Shown here piece by piece: positions 56,483 to 64,000 of a DNA stretch of 64,000 nucleotides (positions are counted from its first letter, which is position 1; the number at the start of each line of letters is the position of its first letter). The translations under genes were made by a program, and so were the position numbers. Under the pieces are notes generated by a model. The model saw only the letters and a list, made by a program, of their open reading frames with translations. It made no database searches and was not told where the DNA came from. Source of the DNA: an uncultured Tenacibaculum sp. (GTDB lineage: Bacteria; Bacteroidota; Bacteroidia; Flavobacteriales; Flavobacteriaceae); assembly GCA_947492185.1 (NCBI GenBank), contig CANLMR010000005.1, forward strand, positions 124,001 through 188,000, written 5' to 3'.

Positions 56483-57229
56483 ATGAAAATAAAATTAAAT
56501 CCATCTATTGAACATCACACAATAATAGCTATTGTTTTAATGATTTGGGCGTTCTTGTTTGGTTTTTTAGCCCGACCTTTTGAACATGGTTATATGGATT
56601 TAAAAATTTGGTTAAAAGTAAGTGCTATATTTAGTATTGCAATTTTCGTTAGTTACTTCATTATTGCCATTCTTCAGAATAAAATCTATAACTATTTAAA
56701 GAAATGGAGTATTATTCATGAGGTTTCTATTTATATTATTTTATTTTGTTTTTATACCCTACTTACATTCTATTTGTACAGAAGTTCTCTAATCAATGGT
56801 TTTTATAATTTCAATGAATTCTTTTTCGAGATTAGCATTAATATCGTTCTAATTGTTACCCCAATTATAATCGTCGCAAGAAAATACACCTTGAAACTAA
56901 TTATTAAATCTGAAGAAGAAAGTATAATCATTAAAGGGGATAATAAATTAGACATACTTAAAATTAAACCTTCAAATTTAGTCTGTATTTCGAACGCTCA
57001 GAATTATGTAGAAATATATTATCTGGAAGGAGAAGATTTAAAAACTAAACTTATAAGAAGTTCTTTAAAGAAAATTCTTACTGACTTTGATTTTCTTATA
57101 CAAATTCATCGCTCTCATTTAATCAATCCAACACATTTTCAATCTTGGAAAGACTCCAATACTATAGAGCTTAGCAAAATAGAGTTACCAGTATCAAAAA
57201 GTTATAAAAACAACGTTTTACACCTATAA
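56483..57229 (+). CDS. Membrane-bound LytTR-family transcriptional regulator
   Basis: About 248 residues from the ATG at 56483 (a TTG at 56480 is in frame just before). Four membrane helices (about 15-35, 45-65, 78-98, 115-133) are followed by a LytTR DNA-binding domain (about 150-245; LVCISNAQNYVEIYYL, RSSLKKILTDFDFLIQIHRSHLINPTHFQSW). There is no receiver domain, so the signal must come through the membrane part or by ligand binding. LytTR proteins bind direct repeats, and a series of TTTTAYACC repeats starts in its last codons. Confidence 0.9.
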   Translation: MKIKLNPSIEHHTIIAIVLMIWAFLFGFLARPFEHGYMDLKIWLKVSAIFSIAIFVSYFIIAILQNKIYNYLKKWSIIHEVSIYIILFCFYTLLTFYLYRSSLINGFYNFNEFFFEISINIVLIVTPIIIVARKYTLKLIIKSEEESIIIKGDNKLDILKIKPSNLVCISNAQNYVEIYYLEGEDLKTKLIRSSLKKILTDFDFLIQIHRSHLINPTHFQSWKDSNTIELSKIELPVSKSYKNNVLHL

Positions 57230-57303
57230 ATTTCATACCAAAAAACAACTATTTTATACCTAGTCCTTTTATTTACACCTAAAAAAGACTCTTTTATACC
57301 CTA
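57216..57303 (+). promoter_or_regulatory. Phased TTTTAYACC direct repeats, possible LytTR sites
   Basis: TTTTACACCTA at 57216-57226, a weak TTTCATACC at 57231-57239, TTTTATACCTA at 57252-57262, ATTTACACCTA at 57271-57281 and TTTTATACCCTA at 57292-57303. The last three strong copies are 19 and 21 bp apart (about two helical turns). They precede the gene at 57377 and partly overlap the end of the LytTR gene. Confidence 0.5.
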
Positions 57304-57376
57304 GGTTTAACTATAAATTGCTAATCATTTTTTTGAGATTACTTTTCCATCCTCTTAACATAAAAACACAAATAGA

Positions 57377-59470
57377 ATGAAAAGATTAATTGGAATCGTA
57401 TTAATTAGTTTAGCTTTATTTATTGGTATAAATAGACCATTAAAGTATATACTAGCTGAAGGTCCAATAGATTTACTAGCTACAAAACCCGAGGATGTTT
57501 TAAATAGTATTTTTTACAATATTGCTTTTTATATACATATTACTTTTGGAGGAATTTCCCTTCTGATAGGTTGGATTCAATTTATAAAACCGATTAGGGA
57601 AAAGTACCCTAAACTTCATAAAATTATAGGTAAACTTTATATTACATCCATTTTTATCGCTGCGCCTGTAGCTTTTTACATTAGTTTTTTTGTTAAAGGT
57701 GGTTTACCTACTGAAATAGGATTTACATTTGGCTCTTTAATTTGGCTTACCGCAACTTATTTGGGATATAGTGCTATTAGAAAAGGAAATGTTTCTGCTC
57801 ATATAGAATATATGACTTATAGCTACGCTGGAACATTTGCTGCTGTAACTTTGCGTTTTTGGTTGCCCCTGCTTATTTTATATTTTGGTAACTTTAACAC
57901 TGCTTATGGAATATCTGTTTGGTTAAGCTGGATTCCAAATGTCATTATTGCTTATTTATTTATTAATAAAAAAGAAACGATGCTTTACTATTATAAAAAA
58001 TATAAGGTTAAATATGTTTTACAAGGAACAGTTGTTATAGTAATTCTTATGCACATATTATCTTACACAAGTATACAAACTTGGTTTTATAAAGATCCAT
58101 CATTTCAAGGCATCCCTATAGAAAAGAAAACTAACAACAATAACTCATATTTCTCACAAGAAAAATTTGATGAAATAGGCCAATACCTTAAAAAAGAATC
58201 CGAAACTACAAGTATGATGGTTTTAGAAAATGGTAAAATAGTTTACCAATATGGTGATATCTCAGAAATTTCCAACCTAAAAGATTCAAAAACAGGAATA
58301 CTTAGTCTTTTATTTGGGAAATATATAGAAAGAGGTATTGTGAATTTAAATGAAACTCTTGAAAGCAATAGTATAAATGATTATTATGGTTTATTACCTA
58401 CAGAAAAACAAGCAACTATAAGTAATTTATTAACTTCTACTTCTGGGGTAATGTATCTTAAAAACCAGAGATATAAATACACCAACCCAAAAATTAGAGA
58501 GCGTGGAAAAGTAAAACCAGGAGATTATTTTATGATTAATAATTGGGATTACAGTGTAGCTAGTTATTTATTAGAGCAAAAAACAGGAAATAGTTTTCAT
58601 AAGGAAGTAGAAGAACAATTAGCCATTCCTCTTGGTTTTGAAGATTGGAATATTAAAAACCAATCAATAACTTATAACAAAAAAAAATCAAGATTTGGGG
58701 CTTATGAAACTCATATATCTACACGTGATATGGCTAAAATTGGACAGTTACTATTACAAAAAGGTAACTGGAAAGGAAAACAACTTATTTCAGAAAAATG
58801 GGTTGAAAAAATAACTTCTACTGCTGTATCTAAAGATTCTGTAGCTTCCAGAACAGAAAGAGATATTTCAAGCCCTTTACAACAATCGTACGGATACTTA
58901 TGGTGGTTATTTGAACGTTTTTATGATAACCCAGATTTTGAAGGTGCTTATACTTCTTGGGATGAATCTGGACAATTCATTACTGTTATTCCTAAACGAA
59001 ATGTTGTAGTTGTTCATAAAACGAAATTAGATTACTTAACTCATACTACACTTTCAGAACGAACAAAAACTCCTTCTTGGCGCTACTGGTGGATTTTAAG
59101 AAAACTAATGTTAAATAGAAAATCAATAGCTGAATTAGCTAAAGAAGAAACTACTGATGAAATTTTAGAATTTTTAAAAGAAGAATATAAAAAAGAGTCT
59201 GAATACGCAATTTCTGAACGATTAATTAATGAATATGCTTTGTCTCTTGCTGAGTTAAACAAACATGAAGAAGCAATAAAGTTTTATGAGTTAAATTTAA
59301 GACTTTATCCTAATCATGGATATTACACACATAGAATCTATAATTATTACGGTGAGAGTTTATATAAATTAGGCAGAAAAGATGATGCTTTAAAAGCATT
59401 TGAAACTTCATTAAAGTTTAATACAGAAAATACAAAAGCTGTAGAAATGATTGAAAAGTTGAAAAACTAA
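57377..59470 (+). CDS. DUF2306 membrane domain - serine hydrolase - TPR fusion
   Basis: 697 residues. N-terminal DUF2306-like membrane region (about 1-230, six or seven helices; HITFGGISLLIGWIQFIKPIREKYPKLHKIIGKLY and HIEYMTYSYAGTFAAVTLRFWLPLL). The serine beta-lactamase-like domain (about 260-560) has MMVLENGKIVYQYG, NLLTSTSGVMY and FMINNWDYSVASYLLEQKTG. In the slot where relatives carry SxxK the sequence reads DSKT, so the canonical Ser-Lys pair is not visible and activity is uncertain. C-terminal TPRs (about 610-695). It follows the LytTR gene, with the repeat cluster between them, and is a likely target of it. Confidence 0.85.
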   Translation: MKRLIGIVLISLALFIGINRPLKYILAEGPIDLLATKPEDVLNSIFYNIAFYIHITFGGISLLIGWIQFIKPIREKYPKLHKIIGKLYITSIFIAAPVAFYISFFVKGGLPTEIGFTFGSLIWLTATYLGYSAIRKGNVSAHIEYMTYSYAGTFAAVTLRFWLPLLILYFGNFNTAYGISVWLSWIPNVIIAYLFINKKETMLYYYKKYKVKYVLQGTVVIVILMHILSYTSIQTWFYKDPSFQGIPIEKKTNNNNSYFSQEKFDEIGQYLKKESETTSMMVLENGKIVYQYGDISEISNLKDSKTGILSLLFGKYIERGIVNLNETLESNSINDYYGLLPTEKQATISNLLTSTSGVMYLKNQRYKYTNPKIRERGKVKPGDYFMINNWDYSVASYLLEQKTGNSFHKEVEEQLAIPLGFEDWNIKNQSITYNKKKSRFGAYETHISTRDMAKIGQLLLQKGNWKGKQLISEKWVEKITSTAVSKDSVASRTERDISSPLQQSYGYLWWLFERFYDNPDFEGAYTSWDESGQFITVIPKRNVVVVHKTKLDYLTHTTLSERTKTPSWRYWWILRKLMLNRKSIAELAKEETTDEILEFLKEEYKKESEYAISERLINEYALSLAELNKHEEAIKFYELNLRLYPNHGYYTHRIYNYYGESLYKLGRKDDALKAFETSLKFNTENTKAVEMIEKLKN

Positions 59471-59477
59471 AAATAAA

Positions 59478-59515
59478 AATAAAAGGCTTCCCTTTCGGGA
59501 AGCTTTCTATTTTTA
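59478..59515. terminator. Bidirectional terminator between convergent genes
   Basis: GCTTCCC (59486-59492), TTTC loop, GGGAAGC (59497-59503), A run left and TTTCTATTTTT right. Confidence 0.75.
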
Positions 59516-60334
59516 TCTAGATCTTATAATAACATCTCCATTAAAGTTTTTAAAAAGTATTTCTGGCCCTCCCCCATTTATAGAACCAACAACCCATTTT
59601 TCTACTTTTACACTGTAGGCATTTCTTTTTCTACTATCTCCTTTAGTAACTTTTGCTTTTGACGGACGTGTTTTTATATCAAAATCTGTATAAATTTCAC
59701 CTCTATCTGATTTTACTTTTATATCTGCTTTTACATTTTTAGGAAAAGTAATATCGATATCTCCATTTAAACTACTAAAAGCCATTGGAACATCTGGATT
59801 TACTTTTACAAAACTTACTACTATATCTCGATTTAAAGCATCTGCACTAACTGATCCACTAATATCTTTTAAAGTTATTTTCCCGTTAGTATTACTAATA
59901 TCCATAGTTCCGTTAACATTTTCTATATAAATGTCTCCTTGATTAACTGTAGAAACTTTTAACGAAAAGTTTTTAGGTATTTGAATTTCAAAATCTGTAG
60001 TTCCGTTTACTGTACTTTTAACACGCACATTATTATCATATTCTTCCACACTAAACTCCAGAGAGTTTGCAGAAATTCTTTTTAAACCTTCTCTATCTCC
60101 TCTTCTACTTCTTTGTCGTTTATGACTTTTTCTTGCTCTACGAGTTCCTTTTACTATTACTTCTTTACCATCATAACCTTTAATAGATATAGAACCATTA
60201 AGAACTCCTATTTTTAAAAAACCTTCTTTATTTGGGTTAGTTAATGGCACTTTAACCTCTTCTTGCGCTGATATATTGAATGCTAATAATAGTAGCATAC
60301 TAATAATAACTGATTTTACATTCTTACTCTTCAT
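59513..60334 (-). CDS. Exported DUF4097-family beta-helix protein (distal copy)
   Basis: 273 residues. Signal peptide (SVIISMLLLLAFNISAQ), then a repetitive single-stranded beta-helix pattern of the DUF4097 adhesin-like family: LKIGVLNGSISIKGYDGKEVIVKGT, NGTMDISNTNGKITLKDISGSVSADALN, SSLNGDIDITFP. A basic linker (RRARKSHKRQRSRRGDR) sits near residue 75. Last gene of the sigma-led operon, 4 bp after its paralogue. Probably an envelope protein under the control of the sigma factor; function unknown. Confidence 0.85.
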   Translation of the reverse strand: MKSKNVKSVIISMLLLLAFNISAQEEVKVPLTNPNKEGFLKIGVLNGSISIKGYDGKEVIVKGTRRARKSHKRQRSRRGDREGLKRISANSLEFSVEEYDNNVRVKSTVNGTTDFEIQIPKNFSLKVSTVNQGDIYIENVNGTMDISNTNGKITLKDISGSVSADALNRDIVVSFVKVNPDVPMAFSSLNGDIDITFPKNVKADIKVKSDRGEIYTDFDIKTRPSKAKVTKGDSRKRNAYSVKVEKWVVGSINGGGPEILFKNFNGDVIIRSR

Positions 60335-60338
60335 AATT

Positions 60339-61250
60339 TTATCTTTTTACAATTGCATCTCCGTTTAATTGATCGAAATGTAAATGAACATCTCCACTAC
60401 CTATCTTAAAATGCTTACTAGAATCTATCTTATATTTTACTCCCCTCTTTTTTTTCTTAGAAAGTTTTACAATTTTGGGAGTAGTTTGTTCTAAAGGAAA
60501 ATTTGTATAAAATCTTCCATTCATTGTTTTATAACTAATTACCGCATCTAATCCATCTTTAAATTTTATATTAATATCTCCGTTTAAAGATCGGTACCAA
60601 CTTTCTTCTGTTGGGTTTTCTGCATACGTAATATTAATATCTTTATTTAATGCATTTACATCTGTTTTTCCAGAAACATTTTTTAAATCTATTGGACCAT
60701 TTATATTATGAGCTATTAACAATTTACCGTGTACGTTTTCTACTACTACCTCTCCTTTATTAACTGCTTTAACATCAATACTTGTGTTTTTAGGAATTTT
60801 AATTTTAAAATCTAATCTGTACTTATACATACGTTTTTTTCTATGCTTATAACTTCTTCTTGAATGAAAGTTAAACTCTCTATGCTCAAACATTCCAGTT
60901 TCATCGTCAAAATGAGAATAAGGAGAATCTAGATACACATACAAAGCAGATTCTTTTTGAGCTGTTTTAACTCCTATCTCTCGCTTACCTTTTTCTAATT
61001 CTTCTTTAGTATCTGCATAAACACGTTTTACAACTTCTACTACAACTTTTGATCCGTTATATCCTTCTACATTAATAGAACCATATACATTGTCTACAAC
61101 CAAAATATTATCAGGATTATTAGTTGGAAATTGTAATTCTTTTTTAATAGTTTCTTTACTGTTTAGTTTTTTATCAGTATGATATTCTTGTGCATAGTTA
61201 TAATTACTAGTACAAAATATTATTATTATTATGATTTTTAAAAATTTCAT
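60339..61250 (-). CDS. Exported DUF4097-family beta-helix protein (proximal copy)
   Basis: 303 residues. Signal peptide (FLKIIIIIIFCTSNYNYAQ) and the same beta-helix repeats as the next gene (VVDNVYGSINVEGYNGSKVVVEVVKR, NVHGKLLIAHNINGPIDLKNVSGKTDVNALN, SLNGDINIKF). Contains a His/Arg-rich loop (HREFNFHSRRSYKHRKKRMYK). Paired copies of this family in the same operon are usual in Bacteroidota. 91 bp after the HEAT-repeat membrane protein. Confidence 0.85.
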   Translation of the reverse strand: MKFLKIIIIIIFCTSNYNYAQEYHTDKKLNSKETIKKELQFPTNNPDNILVVDNVYGSINVEGYNGSKVVVEVVKRVYADTKEELEKGKREIGVKTAQKESALYVYLDSPYSHFDDETGMFEHREFNFHSRRSYKHRKKRMYKYRLDFKIKIPKNTSIDVKAVNKGEVVVENVHGKLLIAHNINGPIDLKNVSGKTDVNALNKDINITYAENPTEESWYRSLNGDINIKFKDGLDAVISYKTMNGRFYTNFPLEQTTPKIVKLSKKKKRGVKYKIDSSKHFKIGSGDVHLHFDQLNGDAIVKR

Positions 61251-61341
61251 GACTTAACTTTTTTGATGAATGACTTGATTTTCTTCTCTGTAAAAAGCGA
61301 CCTAGGACTTGCCATTTACATCAAAACTTTATAACTCTTAC

Positions 61342-62130
61342 TTAAATAATTCGTTCAATACTTTCTTCCATTTTTTGCTTAACACTTTCATTTGTGTCTT
61401 CTTCATTGATTAACTTTTTAAAAGATTTTACGGCTTCTTTTTCTTGAAGCAACACCATTAAATCTGCTAATGCAATTTGCACTAACGGAGATTCTTGTTT
61501 TAAAATAGAAGCTATTAACCCTTCTCTTACCAATGGTATATCTGTATAATTCCCCAATGCTTCTATTGCCGAGAGTCTTACATTTACATTCTCATCATTA
61601 TTTAATGTTTTAAATAATGCTTGTAAAACAGTCTCTGTTACCTTATTTAATTTATTTACTTCGCTTACAGCCTGTAATCTTTTATTTGCTGATGGCTGAT
61701 CAAGTAATGTTAATACTAATTGCGAACGAACTGTTTCTGTTTCTTGTTTGAATTCCTCAATGTTAGGATCAATTATACTTGTATTATTTAATCCTTTTCC
61801 TAATAAAAAACCAACTGTTAAAATCGCAAATGTATAAGCAATTTTCTTAAACAAATTCCCTAAGAAAAATGTTTCTATTTTTTCTAAAACCAATACCTTT
61901 TTCTCTTTTTCTTTTTGAGAATTAAGCATAGTGTAAAACTTAATATCCATAGATGTTGAAGTTTCTGGAACCTCTTCATATATATTCTCTAAAAAGAAAC
62001 TTGCTTCTTCAAGTTCTTTTATATATTCTGGATTTTCTTTTATAAAAAACTCTATTTCTTTTTGTTTAATTTCTGATAGATTCCCCAGCACATAATCTGT
62101 AAGTAGTTCTTTAAACTCTATATATTTCAT
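61342..62130 (-). CDS. HEAT-repeat one-pass membrane protein, probable anti-sigma factor
   Basis: 262 residues. The cytoplasmic N-terminus (about 1-85; LLTDYVLGNLSEIKQKEIEFFIKENPEYIKELEE) has the shape of an anti-sigma domain. One membrane helix (about 97-115, IAYTFAILTVGFLLGKGL). The periplasmic C-terminus has HEAT repeats (DENVNVRLSAIEALGNYTD, ESPLVQIALADLMVLLQ). It is 4 bp after the ECF sigma gene. The anti-sigma role is inferred from this pairing. HEAT repeats here take the place of the TPRs in the other two modules. Confidence 0.8.
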   Translation of the reverse strand: MKYIEFKELLTDYVLGNLSEIKQKEIEFFIKENPEYIKELEEASFFLENIYEEVPETSTSMDIKFYTMLNSQKEKEKKVLVLEKIETFFLGNLFKKIAYTFAILTVGFLLGKGLNNTSIIDPNIEEFKQETETVRSQLVLTLLDQPSANKRLQAVSEVNKLNKVTETVLQALFKTLNNDENVNVRLSAIEALGNYTDIPLVREGLIASILKQESPLVQIALADLMVLLQEKEAVKSFKKLINEEDTNESVKQKMEESIERII

Positions 62131-62134
62131 CTTT

Positions 62135-62683
62135 CTATCTTTTTTCTAGGGTTAAATAAATTTCCTTTAAATCGTGTAATGCTCTATGAACTCGTGTTCT
62201 TGCATTTCCTTCTGTGCAACCAACAATTTCTCCTAACTCTTTATACTTTAATTCCTTTAATTTATTAAGTACTATGAGTTCTTTTTTCTTTGCTGGTAAT
62301 TGATTCAGTGCAGTTTTTAATAGTGATACTCTCTCTGATTGTTCAATATCATTTTCAATATTATCAACCATAAAAACATCATTTACTTCATCTAAATCGG
62401 ATGTTCTATTCTTCGTATTTACCTTAAATTGATCATAATATACATTACGTGCTATTCGAAATATCCATGATAAAAAATTACTCTCCTCTGTATACGTATG
62501 TTTATATTTCAGTACTCTGATAAATACGTTTTGCACAAGATCTTCCGATAAACTGGTATCTTTACACATTTGATAAAAAAAACCAAACAATCGTTTTTTA
62601 TATCTTTCATAAAGCAAACCCAACGTATGGCTTTCTCCAGATTTAACTTTTAGCATTAAGGCACTATCTGATAGTGTATTCAA
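62135..62683 (-). CDS. ECF RNA polymerase sigma factor
   Basis: 182 residues. Typical ECF: region 2 LYERYKKRLFGFFYQMCKDTSLSEDLVQNVFIRVL and SNFLSWIFRIARNVYYDQF; region 4 ELKYKELGEIVGCTEGNARTRVHRALHDLKEIY. The frame opens at a TTG (62683); an ATG nine codons in would cut into region 2, so the TTG is preferred. First gene of the sigma - HEAT anti-sigma - DUF4097 - DUF4097 operon. No GGTAAC motif is seen upstream, so it differs in regulation from the two CHAT-linked factors. Confidence 0.92.
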   Translation of the reverse strand: MNTLSDSALMLKVKSGESHTLGLLYERYKKRLFGFFYQMCKDTSLSEDLVQNVFIRVLKYKHTYTEESNFLSWIFRIARNVYYDQFKVNTKNRTSDLDEVNDVFMVDNIENDIEQSERVSLLKTALNQLPAKKKELIVLNKLKELKYKELGEIVGCTEGNARTRVHRALHDLKEIYLTLEKR

Positions 62684-62747
62684 TTTCTTAAAGTGTTAAT
62701 TAGTTGTCTTTATTAGATGAACTTAGATATTTTGTATTCGTTACAAA

Positions 62748-64000
62748 TTATTTCCTCTTTTTTATTTTCTCAAGCATTTCTTTTGCGTTTCCATTGGTAC
62801 CACCTAACTTAATTGCTTTAATGTAATTCTCCTTAGCTTTCTTATATTTCTTTAAAATAAAAAAAAGCTCACCTAAACTATCATAAACATTTGCTGAATT
62901 AGGATATTCTTTAGTGTTAAAAATGAAAACCTTCAACGCATTATCAAATTGTTGTTTTCTTAATAATATGTAACCAATACTGTTTACAACTTTTTCTATA
63001 TTGATTTCTGAATTAGCTTCTTTTTTTAATTTAAAAAACTCTTCTTTAAATGCTGAAAAACCTTTGTTTTTGAAAATTGTATTACATCTTTCAACTGTCT
63101 TTTTTTGTAAATCAAAAATGTCTTTATCTACTATTGTAGCAATATCATTAACAACTAAATCAATATCATAGAATTTTCCCAAACCATTCGATAGTACAAA
63201 AATGCTTAAATCATCTTTCGGGAAAACTCTATAAGCAGTAACTAAAGAACCTGTGAAACCAAAAGATTCATGATCATTTAATATTATCTTATCCCAAGAA
63301 TGTGCAAATACTTTATTGGATTTACTATAGTTAAAACTATTCCACATTGCATCCATTGTTTTTGGTTTCAGCAGTTTATTCTCTCGTAATCTTTTATCCC
63401 ATTTTACAAATTCATCTAACGTAATATTTAATCCGTTTGCCGCAAACATATAATCTCCTTCGATTGTTGGTAAATCAATAATCATAGTACCCGTTGCAAA
63501 AGGAAAATATGATGTAACTCTATTTTTTACAATTTGCTTAGAATCTGACGAAAAAAACACTTGTCTTGTTTCATTCTCAAATTGATTTTTAGAGATATAA
63601 TCCGAGAGTTTTTTACCTGTTATTTTTTCAATAATTCTATGAAGCAACCAAAAATTGGTTTGATTATAGGTATATTTTTCTCCTTTATTAAAAATTAAGT
63701 CTTGTTTAAATGCAGTTTCTTTTGCTTTCTTCTCGGTTAACTTTTCTCCACTTCCAAAGACTTTCATATCTGGTAATCCAGAAGAGTGTGTTAATAAATG
63801 TTTTATTTGAATTGATCTCCAAGATTCTGGAATTTCGGAAATATATTTCGACACATAATCTTCTAAACTTAACTTTCCTTGTTCTACTAATTGAAATATT
63901 CCAACAGAAATAATAGGTTTTGTTAATGAATATACTCTAAATATTGAATTGTTACTTATTGGTACACTATGTTCAATATTGGCTAATCCAAAATTCTTCT
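62748..64000 (-). CDS. Serine beta-lactamase-like hydrolase with C-terminal TPRs (5' end beyond the window)
   Basis: The frame stays open from 63854 to the edge at 64000, adding at least 48 codons that include the nucleophile motif SLTK (SxxK, in FRVYSLTKPIISVGIFQ); a GTG at 63854 is therefore internal. Downstream: HLLTHSSGLPD, the tyrosine motif YNQTNFWLLHRIIEKITGKKL, and FGFTGSLVTAY near the HxG/KTG position. C-terminal ~110 residues hold TPRs (NALKVFIFNTKEYPNSANVYDSLGELFFILKKYKKAKENYIKAI). Family S12-like hydrolases include penicillin-binding proteins and esterases; the substrate is unknown. It runs into the sigma gene's upstream region with a 64-bp gap. Confidence 0.88.
   Translation of the reverse strand, partial: KNFGLANIEHSVPISNNSIFRVYSLTKPIISVGIFQLVEQGKLSLEDYVSKYISEIPESWRSIQIKHLLTHSSGLPDMKVFGSGEKLTEKKAKETAFKQDLIFNKGEKYTYNQTNFWLLHRIIEKITGKKLSDYISKNQFENETRQVFFSSDSKQIVKNRVTSYFPFATGTMIIDLPTIEGDYMFAANGLNITLDEFVKWDKRLRENKLLKPKTMDAMWNSFNYSKSNKVFAHSWDKIILNDHESFGFTGSLVTAYRVFPKDDLSIFVLSNGLGKFYDIDLVVNDIATIVDKDIFDLQKKTVERCNTIFKNKGFSAFKEEFFKLKKEANSEINIEKVVNSIGYILLRKQQFDNALKVFIFNTKEYPNSANVYDSLGELFFILKKYKKAKENYIKAIKLGGTNGNAKEMLEKIKKRK

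Noticed and set aside
63852-63854. GTG at 63854 as the start of the last gene
   Set aside because: The frame is open to the window edge and the upstream 48 codons contain the SLTK nucleophile motif, so the gene is simply cut by the window.

Overview
The window is chromosomal DNA of an AT-rich member of the Bacteroidota, almost certainly a Flavobacteriaceae. The evidence is type IX secretion C-terminal sorting domains on two large metalloproteases, -7 boxes of the TAnnTTTG type upstream of several genes, lineage-typical families (DUF2851, DUF6952, a fused alpha+beta 2-oxoacid dehydrogenase E1, GEVED domains, DUF4097 pairs next to an ECF sigma factor) and almost no Shine-Dalgarno sites. A marine genus such as Tenacibaculum or Aquimarina would fit, but the genus is inference. 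No rRNA, tRNA, CRISPR, prophage or insertion sequence was seen.

Layout. 1-7.0 kb and 10.4-15.0 kb hold two related modules. Each has an ECF-like sigma factor gene followed, with overlapping start and stop, by a one-pass membrane protein carrying a periplasmic TPR region (probable anti-sigma). Divergent from this pair is an operon ending in an exported TPR-CHAT cysteine peptidase with a C-terminal membrane anchor. uvrA lies between the modules. Three related, structured, terminator-ending intergenic elements bracket module 2: one before it (about 10.01-10.34 kb) and two after it (14.93-15.50 kb). A GGTAAC-type motif is shared by the CHAT-side promoters of both modules and by all three elements. 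This sigma/anti-sigma/CHAT/RNA arrangement is the best candidate for an undescribed system here.

15.7-30.1 kb is mostly housekeeping: a LOG-family protein, an M1-peptidase-like protein that has lost its zinc motif, the fused E1, a large zinc protease, an SH3 lipoprotein, DUF2851, a nitroreductase, a sodium:solute symporter and a DUF985 cupin. 30.1-41.3 kb shows recent duplication. A dead copy of a DUF6952-thioredoxin cassette lies before two paralogous reprolysin-like secreted proteases, and the living cassette lies after them. 40.7-44.6 kb is a peroxide-defence cluster (DUF6952, thioredoxin, peroxiredoxin and divergent katG). 44.6-49.6 kb is a minus-strand run: NatAB-like ABC exporter, MscS channel, lipoprotein, and a sigma-54 activator without its DNA-binding domain.

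49.8-55.8 kb is a fatty-acid beta-oxidation operon (marR, fadN, fadA, fadE) with two perfect palindromes over the marR promoter. 56-59.5 kb carries a lipoprotein, a membrane LytTR regulator and a DUF2306-serine hydrolase-TPR fusion, with helically phased direct repeats before the last gene. 59.5-62.7 kb is an ECF sigma / HEAT-repeat membrane protein / DUF4097 / DUF4097 operon. A serine hydrolase-TPR gene runs off the right edge.
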